A stretch of DNA of 9,980 bases from an uncultured Microcaldota archaeon (lineage in GTDB: Archaea > Micrarchaeota > Micrarchaeia > Anstonellales > Anstonellaceae): assembly GCA_903923795.1 (NCBI GenBank), contig CAIXYX010000145.1, forward strand, positions 1 through 9,980. Direction: 5' to 3'. Made by a program: the position numbers and the translations under genes. Positions 1-5,683 of the stretch are shown piece after piece (position 1 is the first letter of the stretch; the number at the start of each line of letters is the position of its first letter). Below the pieces are notes generated by a model. That model was not told the origin of the DNA. It did not search any database and saw only the letters and a program-made list of their open reading frames with translations.

Positions 1-1071
1 ATGGGTAAGAGCCTGCTGGCACACGTCCTCGAACACCACCCGAGACACGTATTTCTGCACCTCGGGCCAGATATTCTCCATCACCGGCCCCTGCCGTCCG
101 CTCTCCAGATCGGACATGTTCGGCGCGGCGAACCTAAACCAGAAATTGAAGAAATTATCCTTGATGCGATAGAGGCTGCGCTTGGAGGTGTCCTCAGTCA
201 CCGGGATGAGCCGCTCGACGTATTCTAGGTCCGTGAGCACGTCCAGATATTTGGGCATGTCCTTGGCCGGCACGCCCGCCTTGTTGCCGATTTCAGTCAG
301 CTTGGTCTCATTCGACATGGCGGATAGGATGGAATAGTAAGTGGCAGGCTCGCGCAATTCTTCTGAGAGCAGAAAAGAGGTTTCCTCGTAGAGGAAGGTC
401 CCCTTGGTGAACACGTTCTTGGCGATATTGGACTTCAGGTCGAGTTCGGAATCCAGCTTGAGCAGGTATTGGGGGATCCCCCCAGCCAGAGCGTAGTATT
501 CGATTATCCTCTCGATAGGGGTTTTTGGGAAAAACTTCATCACATGCTTGAACTGGAGGGGTTCAGCCTTCCACTGCCCCGTACGTCGTCCATACAGGGG
601 ACTTTCGTGGCTGAGAACGCCTTTACGCATCATGGAGATACTGGAGCCGCAGAGGATGAGCATGGCATTTGTCGTGGAGAGGTTCTGGTCCCAGATGAGC
701 TGGAAGACGGAGGGGACGGAATCATCCTTTTCCACCAGATAGGAGAATTCATCTATCAGGACAGCCATCTTCTTGCCGTCCAGGCGCTTGGAGAGGTATT
801 GGAAGGCGTCGTCGAACTGGTCGTAGGAGACGGGCGGCTCTTTGAAGTGCTCACAGATGCGCTGGGAAAAGCGGCGGGCGTTTGAGATTGTACCTCGCTT
901 GTCGCAGAGGAAATACAGGTGGGGCTTGTCATCGGCGAAGTGGGAGATCAGCTCGGTTTTGCCGACCCGACGCCTCCCGTAGAGGACAGCGAATGAAGGC
1001 TCTTTGGAGGCCCATTGGCGCTCGAGGAATGCCAGTTCCTCAGTTCGGTTGACGAAATGCCGGTTTTGCAT
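1..1071 (-). CDS. Archaeal AAA+ ATPase (PF01637/DUF234 type), 3' end cut by window
   Basis: I translated the minus strand from the ATG at 1071; it stays open for 357 codons to the window edge, so the C-terminus is missing (the family usually runs to about 450-470 residues). Visible motifs are Walker A GRRRVGKT (residues 32-39), Walker B with the acidic pair AVLIDEF (about 103-109), a sensor-like strand LILCGSS (138-144) and the arginine-rich GRRTGQW (161-167). A winged-helix-like segment (about residues 250-300) follows, and then the start of a DUF234-like nuclease-related region containing FFNFWFRF. These P-loop ATPases are abundant, poorly characterised archaeal proteins, often multi-copy and associated with mobile DNA or defence; the exact role is unknown. 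No Shine-Dalgarno sequence precedes the ATG, but a TATA-like box lies about 26 bp upstream. Leucine codons here are mostly CTC/CTG, whereas Rad50 in this window uses TTG often, which hints mildly at a different history. Family assignment is confident; function is not. Confidence 0.88.
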   Translation of the reverse strand, partial: MQNRHFVNRTEELAFLERQWASKEPSFAVLYGRRRVGKTELISHFADDKPHLYFLCDKRGTISNARRFSQRICEHFKEPPVSYDQFDDAFQYLSKRLDGKKMAVLIDEFSYLVEKDDSVPSVFQLIWDQNLSTTNAMLILCGSSISMMRKGVLSHESPLYGRRTGQWKAEPLQFKHVMKFFPKTPIERIIEYYALAGGIPQYLLKLDSELDLKSNIAKNVFTKGTFLYEETSFLLSEELREPATYYSILSAMSNETKLTEIGNKAGVPAKDMPKYLDVLTDLEYVERLIPVTEDTSKRSLYRIKDNFFNFWFRFAAPNMSDLESGRQGPVMENIWPEVQKYVSRVVFEDVCQQALTH

Positions 1072-1093
1072 GATTATCTTTACAATCCGAATG

Positions 1094-1100
1094 TTTAAAT
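1094..1100 (-). promoter_or_regulatory. TATA-like box for the ATPase gene (leaderless start)
   Basis: On the minus strand an ATTTAAA box is centred about 26 bp before the A of the ATG at 1071, the usual archaeal TATA-to-start-site distance. No ribosome-binding site lies between them, so transcription probably begins at or next to the start codon. This is inferred from spacing and composition only. Confidence 0.5.
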
Positions 1101-1288
1101 AACTGAGCCCGCAAGGCAAAAAGTGGCGGTTCACTTTGAGGAAGAAAAACAGGACTGCGTGGAAAGCAGGGTTTTAAACCTTCAGATGCCAAGTGAAATC
1201 AGTAGAAAGCTCTCCTTGGTTTGCGAGGAATAATCAACCATAGATTATCACTTGCAAAAACAAGCCTGGCGAGGGCGACGAAAAACGC

Positions 1289-1312
1289 GGAGGGGGGTTG
1301 CTACCCCCCTCC
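1289..1312. repeat. Perfect 10-bp G/C hairpin with tetraloop, terminator-like
   Basis: GGAGGGGGGT (1289-1298) and ACCCCCCTCC (1303-1312) are exact inverse complements around a 4-base loop, TGCT. Read on the minus strand the hairpin is followed by GCG and then five T residues, which resembles an intrinsic terminator; read on the plus strand it is followed by CCATTTT. No recognisable gene on either strand ends here. The pairing is seen directly; the function is unknown. Confidence 0.6.
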
Positions 1313-1380
1313 CCATTTTCCACGTTCCTTTCTGACCCTCCCCCCGCTTGAATTTTATTACCGGACCGGACATGTTCGCT

Positions 1381-1388
1381 CTTAAATG
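1381..1388 (+). promoter_or_regulatory. Possible TATA box for the zinc-ribbon/aEF-1beta operon
   Basis: The AT-rich CTTAAATG lies about 70 bp before the start codon at 1454 and would give a leader of roughly 40-45 nt. A second AT-rich site, ATTTTATTA at about 1351-1360, is an alternative. The assignment rests on composition alone. Confidence 0.3.
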
Positions 1389-1441
1389 TTTCGAACCATA
1401 ATACCTCTGTCATTCTCCTTAGAGGGAATAGCAGATATAAC

Positions 1442-1446
1442 GAGGT
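1442..1446 (+). promoter_or_regulatory. Shine-Dalgarno GAGGT fixing the zinc-ribbon start
   Basis: GAGGT is complementary to the 16S anti-Shine-Dalgarno and sits 7 nt before the ATG at 1454. It supports that start for a gene too short to be called with confidence on length alone. Confidence 0.6.
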
Positions 1447-1453
1447 TTTGTCA

Positions 1454-1603
1454 ATGCTCAAGAATTGCTCAAGCTGCGGGATGCAGACCCGCGCGTATTC
1501 GGAATTCCCGGCGCCCGACGGCGACGGGAAGATTGTGCGCTGCTCGCACTGCCGGCAGATTTCGACCCCGTATCGCACGCCGGGCGGCCTGATCGGGCCT
1601 TAA
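1454..1603 (+). CDS. Small zinc-ribbon protein, COG2888/DUF1610-like, with half the cysteines lost
   Basis: This 49-residue protein starts at an ATG with a GAGGT ribosome-binding site. It has two CxxC pairs, CSSC (residues 5-8) and CSHC (30-33), and ends in LIGP. Its length, the final GP, the RC..CR segment and its place directly before aEF-1beta fit the archaeal COG2888/DUF1610 family (Haloferax HVO_2753 is a member), predicted to be an RNA-binding, translation-linked zinc ribbon. Family members normally carry four CPxCG-like knuckles. Here the second reads FPAPDGD and the fourth reads YRTPGGLIGP, with no cysteine in either, so at most one four-cysteine site remains. It ends 19 bp before the aEF-1beta ATG and is probably co-transcribed with it. 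Gene reality is likely; family membership is inferred from pattern and context. Confidence 0.75.
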   Translation: MLKNCSSCGMQTRAYSEFPAPDGDGKIVRCSHCRQISTPYRTPGGLIGP

Positions 1604-1622
1604 TCTGTTTGTGGTGGTTTTG

Positions 1623-1895
1623 ATGGGTGAAGTTGCCGTAACATTAAGAGTGATGCCCGAGGATATGGGGGGCTTCATGGAGCTTAAGCAGGCCATCATG
1701 GACACGCTCAAAAATGACACCAATGGCATGGTCAAGAGCGCCAAGATTTCGGAGATGGACATCGCGTTCGGCATGAAGGCGATTGTCGTGCTCTTCATCA
1801 TGGCCGACGGCGGCGGATTGGAGACCATCGAGCAGAAGGTGGCCGCATTGCCCAACGTCTCGAGTTCGGAAATAGAGAACATGGACAGACTGTGA
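1623..1895 (+). CDS. ef1b: Archaeal translation elongation factor 1-beta
   Basis: This 90-residue protein matches the length and layout of archaeal aEF-1beta, the guanine-nucleotide exchange factor that reloads EF-1alpha with GTP during elongation in the cytoplasm. It opens MGEVAVTLRVMPED, continues with a helix and then the conserved core IAFGMKAIVVLFIMADGGG (about residues 48-66), and ends SSSEIENMDRL, as in the ferredoxin-like fold of the family. I chose the ATG at 1623 over the in-frame GTG codons at 1611 and 1614 and the TTG at 1620 because MGEV is the usual family N-terminus and a GGTGG tract (about 1612-1617) sits just upstream as a weak ribosome-binding site. It follows the zinc-ribbon gene, a common archaeal pairing. 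A T-rich tract follows the stop codon. Confidence 0.93.
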   Translation: MGEVAVTLRVMPEDMGGFMELKQAIMDTLKNDTNGMVKSAKISEMDIAFGMKAIVVLFIMADGGGLETIEQKVAALPNVSSSEIENMDRL

Positions 1896-1899
1896 TTAG

Positions 1900-1912
1900 T
1901 TTTTTCATTTTT
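1900..1912 (+). terminator. Oligo-T terminator after aEF-1beta
   Basis: A run of six T residues, then CA, then five more T residues begins five bases after the aEF-1beta stop codon, with no stem-loop needed. Archaeal RNA polymerase commonly terminates at such T tracts. The tract also lies just upstream of the Rad50 promoter, separating the two transcripts. Confidence 0.5.
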
Positions 1913-1933
1913 CGACAGATAATTTCCGCTCAT

Positions 1934-1940
1934 TTTATTA
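1934..1940 (+). promoter_or_regulatory. TATA-like box for rad50 (possibly leaderless)
   Basis: TTTATTA is centred about 28 bp before the ATG at 1965, and no Shine-Dalgarno sequence lies in between. The spacing fits transcription starting at the start codon, as for the ATPase and reductase genes in this window. Inferred from spacing and composition. Confidence 0.5.
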
Positions 1941-1964
1941 GTTTTCGAAACATATCGAGCCTTG

Positions 1965-4373
1965 ATGCTGCGCTCCATCACCCTGAATCATTGGCGTTCG
2001 CACGCCAAAACATTCATACCTCTTAGCAGAGGCGCCAACCTCCTCGTAGGGCAGATGGGCGCGGGCAAGTCTTCTGTTGTCGATGCGCTGTGCTTCGCGC
2101 TTTATGGCGCGTACCCGAAATTGGGAAGGCGCGAGGTCAAAATCGATGATGTGGCCAATTTCAGGCACAGGGGCCAGAGCGTGTCGGTCGAGGTCGAATG
2201 GGACGAGGAGAATGGAGCGAACGGCGGGAGCGGCACAAGTAAGACGGGGGAAGAACTGGATAAACCCCATGTCGGCCGGCTTTACAAAATACGCCGCGAA
2301 TTGGACAGCGGGCAGGCGTGGATTTATGTCGATGGAAAGCTCTTGCAGAAAGGCCCGAAGGCAGTCTCGGAGGAAGTGGAGCGAATTTTGGGCATCTCGT
2401 ACGACTTATTTTCGAGGGCGGTTTATGCCGAGCAGAACCGTCTTGATTCATGGCTGACACTTGCTCCGGCGGCGAGAAAGGCCGAATTGGACAGACTCTT
2501 GGGCCTTGATCGATTTGAGCAGGTGCGCGCGGGCGCGACTGCGGAGCACAACAGGTTGAAAGAGAGGGCCGCTCTTTTGGAATCGGCTGCGCCCGATGAG
2601 AAGCTGGCCGTTGAGAGGAAAAACCTCGAGGGCAGGCGGGAGCAGCTGGGCAGGCGGGAGAAGGAGTTGGCAGCGAAGCTCGAGGAGAAGGCACGCGTGG
2701 AGAAGGAGATGGCGGCTGCGCGGGCCGAATGGGAGGTTTTGGAGAAGACGAAGCGAAAGCGGGAGGAATTGCTCGGCAGATTGCAGAAAACCGCCGGCAC
2801 CATAACCGGCGGCGAGAAGATGATGGCAGGCATGCCAACACTGCCGCCAGCCGGGGAAGTGGAGAAAAAATTGGCAGAGCTGACGCAGGAGAGCGCGGCG
2901 CTTGAGAAGAGAATCCGGGAGGCGGGCGCAACTGCGAGCGAGGAGAGCGTGAAAGCCGGGCGCGTGGCCGAGCAGATAAGAGGCGAGCGGGGAAGGGCCG
3001 AGAGACTGGCCGGCCTGATGGAGAAGCAGAGGGCGATGCTTGTGCCGCACACGAGCCCCGAATCATTGCGCACAGAATTGGCGGTGGCGCAGACATCTTT
3101 GCAGACAATCATGCAGGAGACGGCCGGTTTGGAGGCGGAGAGCAAAGACGCGCAGAAGGTGCTCATGGCGCTCGAGGTGAAAGTGGCGGCGCACGGAGCG
3201 GGAACGGCACATGCGGCTGATTCGCATGCCCCATCATCAGTTTGCCCGGTGTGCAGCCAACCGCTTGATGAGCCGAAACGGATGCAGTTGAAAAAAGAGG
3301 CCGAAGCGCGCATCGCGCAGCTCAAAGCCCGCCTCAAAGCCAATGCGGAGAGCGTGCTGAAGACGAGAAAGGCGGTCGAGCATCTCTCGAAACTCGACGC
3401 CGAGATAAGCAGGCTGCAGGCGCAGGCGGCCGGCTTGGGCGGGGCGCTCGATGTTGGCAGCCTGCAAAAAACGCTTGATGAGAGCATGGCGCACCATCAG
3501 GCCCTGGCAAAAACAAATCAGGAGATGTCGGTGCGTCTGCAGGCTATTGCGATGGAGAGGAGCAAAACCGGCCAGATGTCTTTGCAGATAAGACAAAGGG
3601 ATGAATGGATGAAGACGCTGGAATCGGCGCGGGCGGAGAAAGCCGCGCTCGAGGCAGAATTGGGCGGTCTCCGCTTCGACGAGAAGGAGCATATGGCCAA
3701 GGCGGCTCGGCGCGAAGAGCTGCTCGGCCTCTGCGCGAGGGCGGATGAATCTGTGCGTTCGGTTTCGGCCATGGTTGAGGCGGACAGGCAGATGCTTGTT
3801 ATGCAGCAGAAGAATGTGCAGGAATTGGAAGCGAAGAGGGCTGAGGCGGATGCGGCGCGCAAAGAGATGGATGAATTGGCCTCTTTTAGGGCCGTGCTTC
3901 TCTCGACGCAGACGCAGCTTCGTGGGCGGTTGTTGGAAGAAATAAACTCTGCCTTGACGCGCCTCTGGCCGCTCATCTATCCTTACGGAGACTGGGAAAA
4001 AGTGCGCCTCGTGGCCTCTGACAAAGATTATTCGGTCGAAATATATCAGGGCGAGTGGAAATCTTTGGAGGCGCATGCTTCTGGCGGCGAGAGGGCGTGC
4101 CTCGGTTTGGCATTGCGGGTTGTGCTGTCGGTTTTACTAACGCCGCAGTTGGGCTGGCTTATCTTGGATGAGCCCACGCACAATTTGGACGAGAAGGCGG
4201 TGCAGGGCCTCGGATTGGCATTGGCTGAGAGGATTCCGCAGATTATTCCGCAGGTGATTGTCATCACGCACGAGGGGGCGCTTGTGGAGAGCACGCCGGG
4301 AAGAGTGATTAGATTTTCGAGGGACAAATTACGCGGGGAGGATACGAGGGTGGAAGTGGAAGGGATGAACTGA
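1965..4373 (+). CDS. rad50: DNA double-strand break repair ATPase Rad50
   Basis: This 802-residue SMC-like ATPase normally pairs with Mre11 to bind, tether and resect broken DNA ends. The N-terminal half-domain has NHWRSH (residues 8-13), Walker A GQMGAGKSS (29-37) and a Q-loop glutamine at 157 in YAEQNRLD. Two long charged coiled-coil arms (about 160-425 and 432-680) flank the zinc hook CPVC (Cys427 and Cys430), which joins two Rad50 molecules through one zinc. The C-terminal half has the signature SGGE (706-709), Walker B LILDEPTHNLDE (732-743) and the switch histidine in VITHE (His769). The gene is intact and slightly short for an archaeal Rad50. The usual Walker A asparagine (GxNGxGKS) is methionine here. 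I chose the ATG at 1965 over the TTG at 1962. No mre11, herA or nurA gene is adjacent. The stop lies 3 bp from the end of a convergent gene. Confidence 0.95.
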   Translation: MLRSITLNHWRSHAKTFIPLSRGANLLVGQMGAGKSSVVDALCFALYGAYPKLGRREVKIDDVANFRHRGQSVSVEVEWDEENGANGGSGTSKTGEELDKPHVGRLYKIRRELDSGQAWIYVDGKLLQKGPKAVSEEVERILGISYDLFSRAVYAEQNRLDSWLTLAPAARKAELDRLLGLDRFEQVRAGATAEHNRLKERAALLESAAPDEKLAVERKNLEGRREQLGRREKELAAKLEEKARVEKEMAAARAEWEVLEKTKRKREELLGRLQKTAGTITGGEKMMAGMPTLPPAGEVEKKLAELTQESAALEKRIREAGATASEESVKAGRVAEQIRGERGRAERLAGLMEKQRAMLVPHTSPESLRTELAVAQTSLQTIMQETAGLEAESKDAQKVLMALEVKVAAHGAGTAHAADSHAPSSVCPVCSQPLDEPKRMQLKKEAEARIAQLKARLKANAESVLKTRKAVEHLSKLDAEISRLQAQAAGLGGALDVGSLQKTLDESMAHHQALAKTNQEMSVRLQAIAMERSKTGQMSLQIRQRDEWMKTLESARAEKAALEAELGGLRFDEKEHMAKAARREELLGLCARADESVRSVSAMVEADRQMLVMQQKNVQELEAKRAEADAARKEMDELASFRAVLLSTQTQLRGRLLEEINSALTRLWPLIYPYGDWEKVRLVASDKDYSVEIYQGEWKSLEAHASGGERACLGLALRVVLSVLLTPQLGWLILDEPTHNLDEKAVQGLGLALAERIPQIIPQVIVITHEGALVESTPGRVIRFSRDKLRGEDTRVEVEGMN

Positions 4374-4376
4374 TAG

Positions 4377-4991
4377 TTACGGGGAAAAAAACAAGTGATA
4401 CCGCTTCTCGAACCGCTCGAGCAGCCGGTCTTCGAGAGTCGGATGCGCATGCGCGTGAGTGTGCGATGAATCCGAATCCGCCACAAGCGCTGCGGAGTTG
4501 GATTTGCCAGGATGCGCGCGCAGATAATCCTCGGCGGATGCGCGGGCGCCCGGCTCGGCGTCGAGGTAATGGGAGATGAGGGTGCGGATGTCTGTTTTGC
4601 TCAATGAGCCGAGGCGATAGAATGAGGCGAGAAGGGTGAGCACCTCGTTCATTCCGTGGCTCTCTTTGCCCAAGGGGGCGAGATGGGTGATGGCGTCAAA
4701 GAACGGCTCGCGCGTTTTCTTGTCCACCAGCACATGCTCAATCGTGGCATTGCCGGCCTCGTAGCCCGCCGCGTGAAGTTTGGCCAGCTTGTCGGCCAGG
4801 CTGCGCAGCACGCCCATTAGGGCGGGATGATCAAGCGATGCCAGATTATGGGGTGCGCGGCCGTGATGAGTGAGATATTTGTCCTCGACGATGACAACTG
4901 CGTAGTCGCGGGCCGGAGCCTCGGATGCGAGACGCGGGGGCGGCAGAAGACGGCCGGCGGCGCTCAGCCTCCAATCATTCGAGGAGGTCAT
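4377..4991 (-). CDS. Pseudokinase-like protein (degenerate Bud32/RIO-type C-lobe)
   Basis: The 204-residue product starts at the ATG at 4991, preceded by GGTGA with a 5-nt spacer, inside the end of the upstream gene (17-bp overlap), which suggests translational coupling. Residues 29-42 resemble a kinase beta strand and hinge (DYAVVIVEDKYL). LAKLHAAGYEAGNATIEHVLV (69-89) lines up without gaps against the kinase pattern LHxxGIVHGDLTTSNVLV. The HGD motif reads AGN, so the catalytic Asp is Asn81; the metal-binding Asn is His86; and DFG reads Asp99-Ala-Ile. The glycine loop and beta3 lysine are not present, so it looks non-catalytic. The C-terminus has a histidine-rich HTHAHAH (177-183) and a charged helix ending in YHLFFSP. 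The kinase reading is my inference from this alignment; a family name is not known to me. It converges on rad50. Confidence 0.7.
   Translation of the reverse strand: MTSSNDWRLSAAGRLLPPPRLASEAPARDYAVVIVEDKYLTHHGRAPHNLASLDHPALMGVLRSLADKLAKLHAAGYEAGNATIEHVLVDKKTREPFFDAITHLAPLGKESHGMNEVLTLLASFYRLGSLSKTDIRTLISHYLDAEPGARASAEDYLRAHPGKSNSAALVADSDSSHTHAHAHPTLEDRLLERFEKRYHLFFSP
4385..4391 (-). terminator. Possible T7 terminator tract inside the 3' end of the pseudokinase gene
   Basis: Seven T residues on the minus strand lie within the last codons of the gene, 5 bp before its stop codon. Archaeal termination can occur at such tracts, but here it would have to act downstream of the tract to keep the stop codon. 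No separate terminator fits in the 3-bp gap to rad50. Confidence 0.2.
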
Positions 4992-5478
4992 GGCCCTCAC
5001 CACTCTCCGATGGCAAGCCGAGCTTCGAGCGCACAGGCTGCTGCTCGGGCGAGAAGCGCAGGCCCGCCACGACATTGCCCGCGAAAAGCGAGCGCACGGC
5101 CTCGTCCTGCGCCAATTCGGGCGATGCCTCGAGAAGCGGGTTTATCCGATTCTTCTCGATGCGAATCAGGCGTATCGAGTGCGCGCCGTAATCTATGATG
5201 GTGAGGCGCTTCTTCGCCTCGATTCCCTCGAGTATGACGGCTATCTGCGAGTGGGGCGAGCCGATGATGCGGCCGCCCGAGTAGAGGGTGAGCTGGCCGC
5301 CAGATTTGCGGGCGCGGCCGAATGAGGACGAGATTTGGCCTGTGCGTTTGGCCGGGTCCGGAATCTGGCTGATGCCCGAAACGGTGCTGGGCAGAATGGC
5401 AATCGTCTTGCGCAGCAACTGGCTGGACGGCGGGGGGATGGGGGGTGGGGACATGGTCAAATACCATCTGGACTGCAT
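4975..5478 (-). CDS. Uncharacterised 167-aa protein, proline-rich N-terminus, beta-rich core
   Basis: I do not recognise this protein. The ATG at 5478 was chosen because GGTGA lies 8 nt before it; an internal ATG at 5454 and an upstream TTG at 5505 lack such a site. Residues 9-18 are proline-rich (MSPPPIPPPS). Residues 62-107 read as alternating short beta strands (QLTLY, RIIG, QIAVILEG, RLTIIDY, SIRLIRI), followed by a helix around 118-133. IIDYGAHSIRLIRI loosely recalls an actin/ASKHA phosphate-1 strand pair, but its mid-protein position argues against that. There are no cysteines, signal peptide or membrane segment. It overlaps the pseudokinase-like gene by 17 bp in another frame, so the two are co-translated and probably act together, perhaps with this protein supplying a missing kinase N-lobe. 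That last point is speculation. Confidence 0.72.
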   Translation of the reverse strand: MQSRWYLTMSPPPIPPPSSQLLRKTIAILPSTVSGISQIPDPAKRTGQISSSFGRARKSGGQLTLYSGGRIIGSPHSQIAVILEGIEAKKRLTIIDYGAHSIRLIRIEKNRINPLLEASPELAQDEAVRSLFAGNVVAGLRFSPEQQPVRSKLGLPSESGEGHDLLE

Positions 5479-5495
5479 GGTCGATATCACCGGGC

Positions 5496-5526
5496 TTCGA
5501 GCCAAACATTCTGGCTGAGGCTCGAA
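5496..5526. repeat. 8-bp perfect inverted repeat upstream of the pseudokinase operon
   Basis: TTCGAGCC (5496-5503) and GGCTCGAA (5519-5526) are exact inverse complements around a 15-base spacer. Inside is a nested pair, AGCCA (5500-5504) and TGGCT (5512-5516), allowing an alternative fold. The repeat lies 18 bp before the start codon at 5478, so it could be an operator or a leader RNA hairpin that controls ribosome access. Confidence 0.5.
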
Positions 5527-5556
5527 ATCCTAAACACGACTATTTGAATCACAGAA

Positions 5557-5564
5557 GTTAAAAG
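5557..5564 (-). promoter_or_regulatory. Possible TATA box for the minus-strand two-gene unit
   Basis: CTTTTAAC on the minus strand would place transcription start near 5535 and give a leader of about 55 nt containing the inverted repeat at 5496-5526. CAAATAG (about 5541-5547, minus strand) is a competing site. Based on composition and spacing only. Confidence 0.3.
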
Positions 5565-5642
5565 ACCTTGTTTCGCCATCATTGAACAAAAATATACATT
5601 GGATAAAAACCCGAAAACGTGAGCAGCACCCCGAGCATACCC

Positions 5643-5650
5643 ATAAAAGG
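5643..5650 (+). promoter_or_regulatory. Possible TATA box for the NHL surface-protein operon
   Basis: ATAAAAGG resembles a classical archaeal TATA box; about 26 bp downstream lies 5671-5675, giving a very short leader that starts close to the GAGGT site. A second candidate, AATATACA (about 5591-5598), would give a leader of around 65 nt. Which is used cannot be told from sequence. Confidence 0.35.
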
Positions 5651-5672
5651 CTCCCGCCAAAAAGAGACGGCA

Positions 5673-5677
5673 GAGGT
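5673..5677 (+). promoter_or_regulatory. Shine-Dalgarno GAGGT fixing the NHL-protein start
   Basis: GAGGT lies 6 nt before the ATG at 5684. It decides against the in-frame upstream TTG at 5582, which would put 34 charged residues ahead of an evident signal peptide. Confidence 0.65.
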
Positions 5678-5683
5678 CGTATT

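Larger units (their letters stand above)
1101..1453. other. Gene-free divergent intergenic region
   Basis: This stretch separates the minus-strand ATPase from the plus-strand zinc-ribbon gene. I see no convincing coding frame: the open frames crossing it have no recognisable domain and run antisense to real genes. It holds an AT-rich GTTTTAAACC (about 1171-1180), a perfect 10-bp G/C hairpin (1289-1312, listed separately), and a near-palindrome GGACATGTTC (about 1370-1379) just before a TATA-like CTTAAATG (1381-1388). It could include a small untranslated RNA, but nothing establishes this. Confidence 0.5.

Noticed and set aside
469..885. Plus-strand open frame of 138 codons inside the ATPase gene
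   Set aside because: It is antisense to a gene with clear Walker A and B motifs and has no recognisable domain or ribosome-binding site.
1101..1453. Possible tRNA or C/D-box RNA in the intergenic region
   Set aside because: No cloverleaf with a TTCGANNC arm and no paired RUGAUGA/CUGA boxes could be found by eye.
1469..1981. Minus-strand open frame of 170 codons across the zinc-ribbon and aEF-1beta genes
   Set aside because: It lies opposite two recognisable genes and its product is low-complexity with no domain.
2161..4076. Several long minus-strand open frames opposite rad50 (up to 354 codons)
   Set aside because: They are Ser/Pro/Arg-rich translations typical of the antisense of a GC-rich coiled-coil gene; Rad50 itself is complete with all motifs.
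4992..5075. Upstream extension of the pseudokinase frame to 5075
   Set aside because: These 28 codons are Arg/Ser/Cys-rich shadow of the overlapping gene; the ATG at 4991 has a GGTGA site.
4990..5325. Plus-strand open frames opposite the two-gene unit
   Set aside because: The minus-strand genes have ribosome-binding sites and kinase-like residues; the plus-strand frames show neither.
5582..5683. N-terminal extension of the NHL protein from an upstream TTG
   Set aside because: It would place a charged 34-residue stretch before an evident signal peptide, and GAGGT sits correctly before the ATG at 5684.
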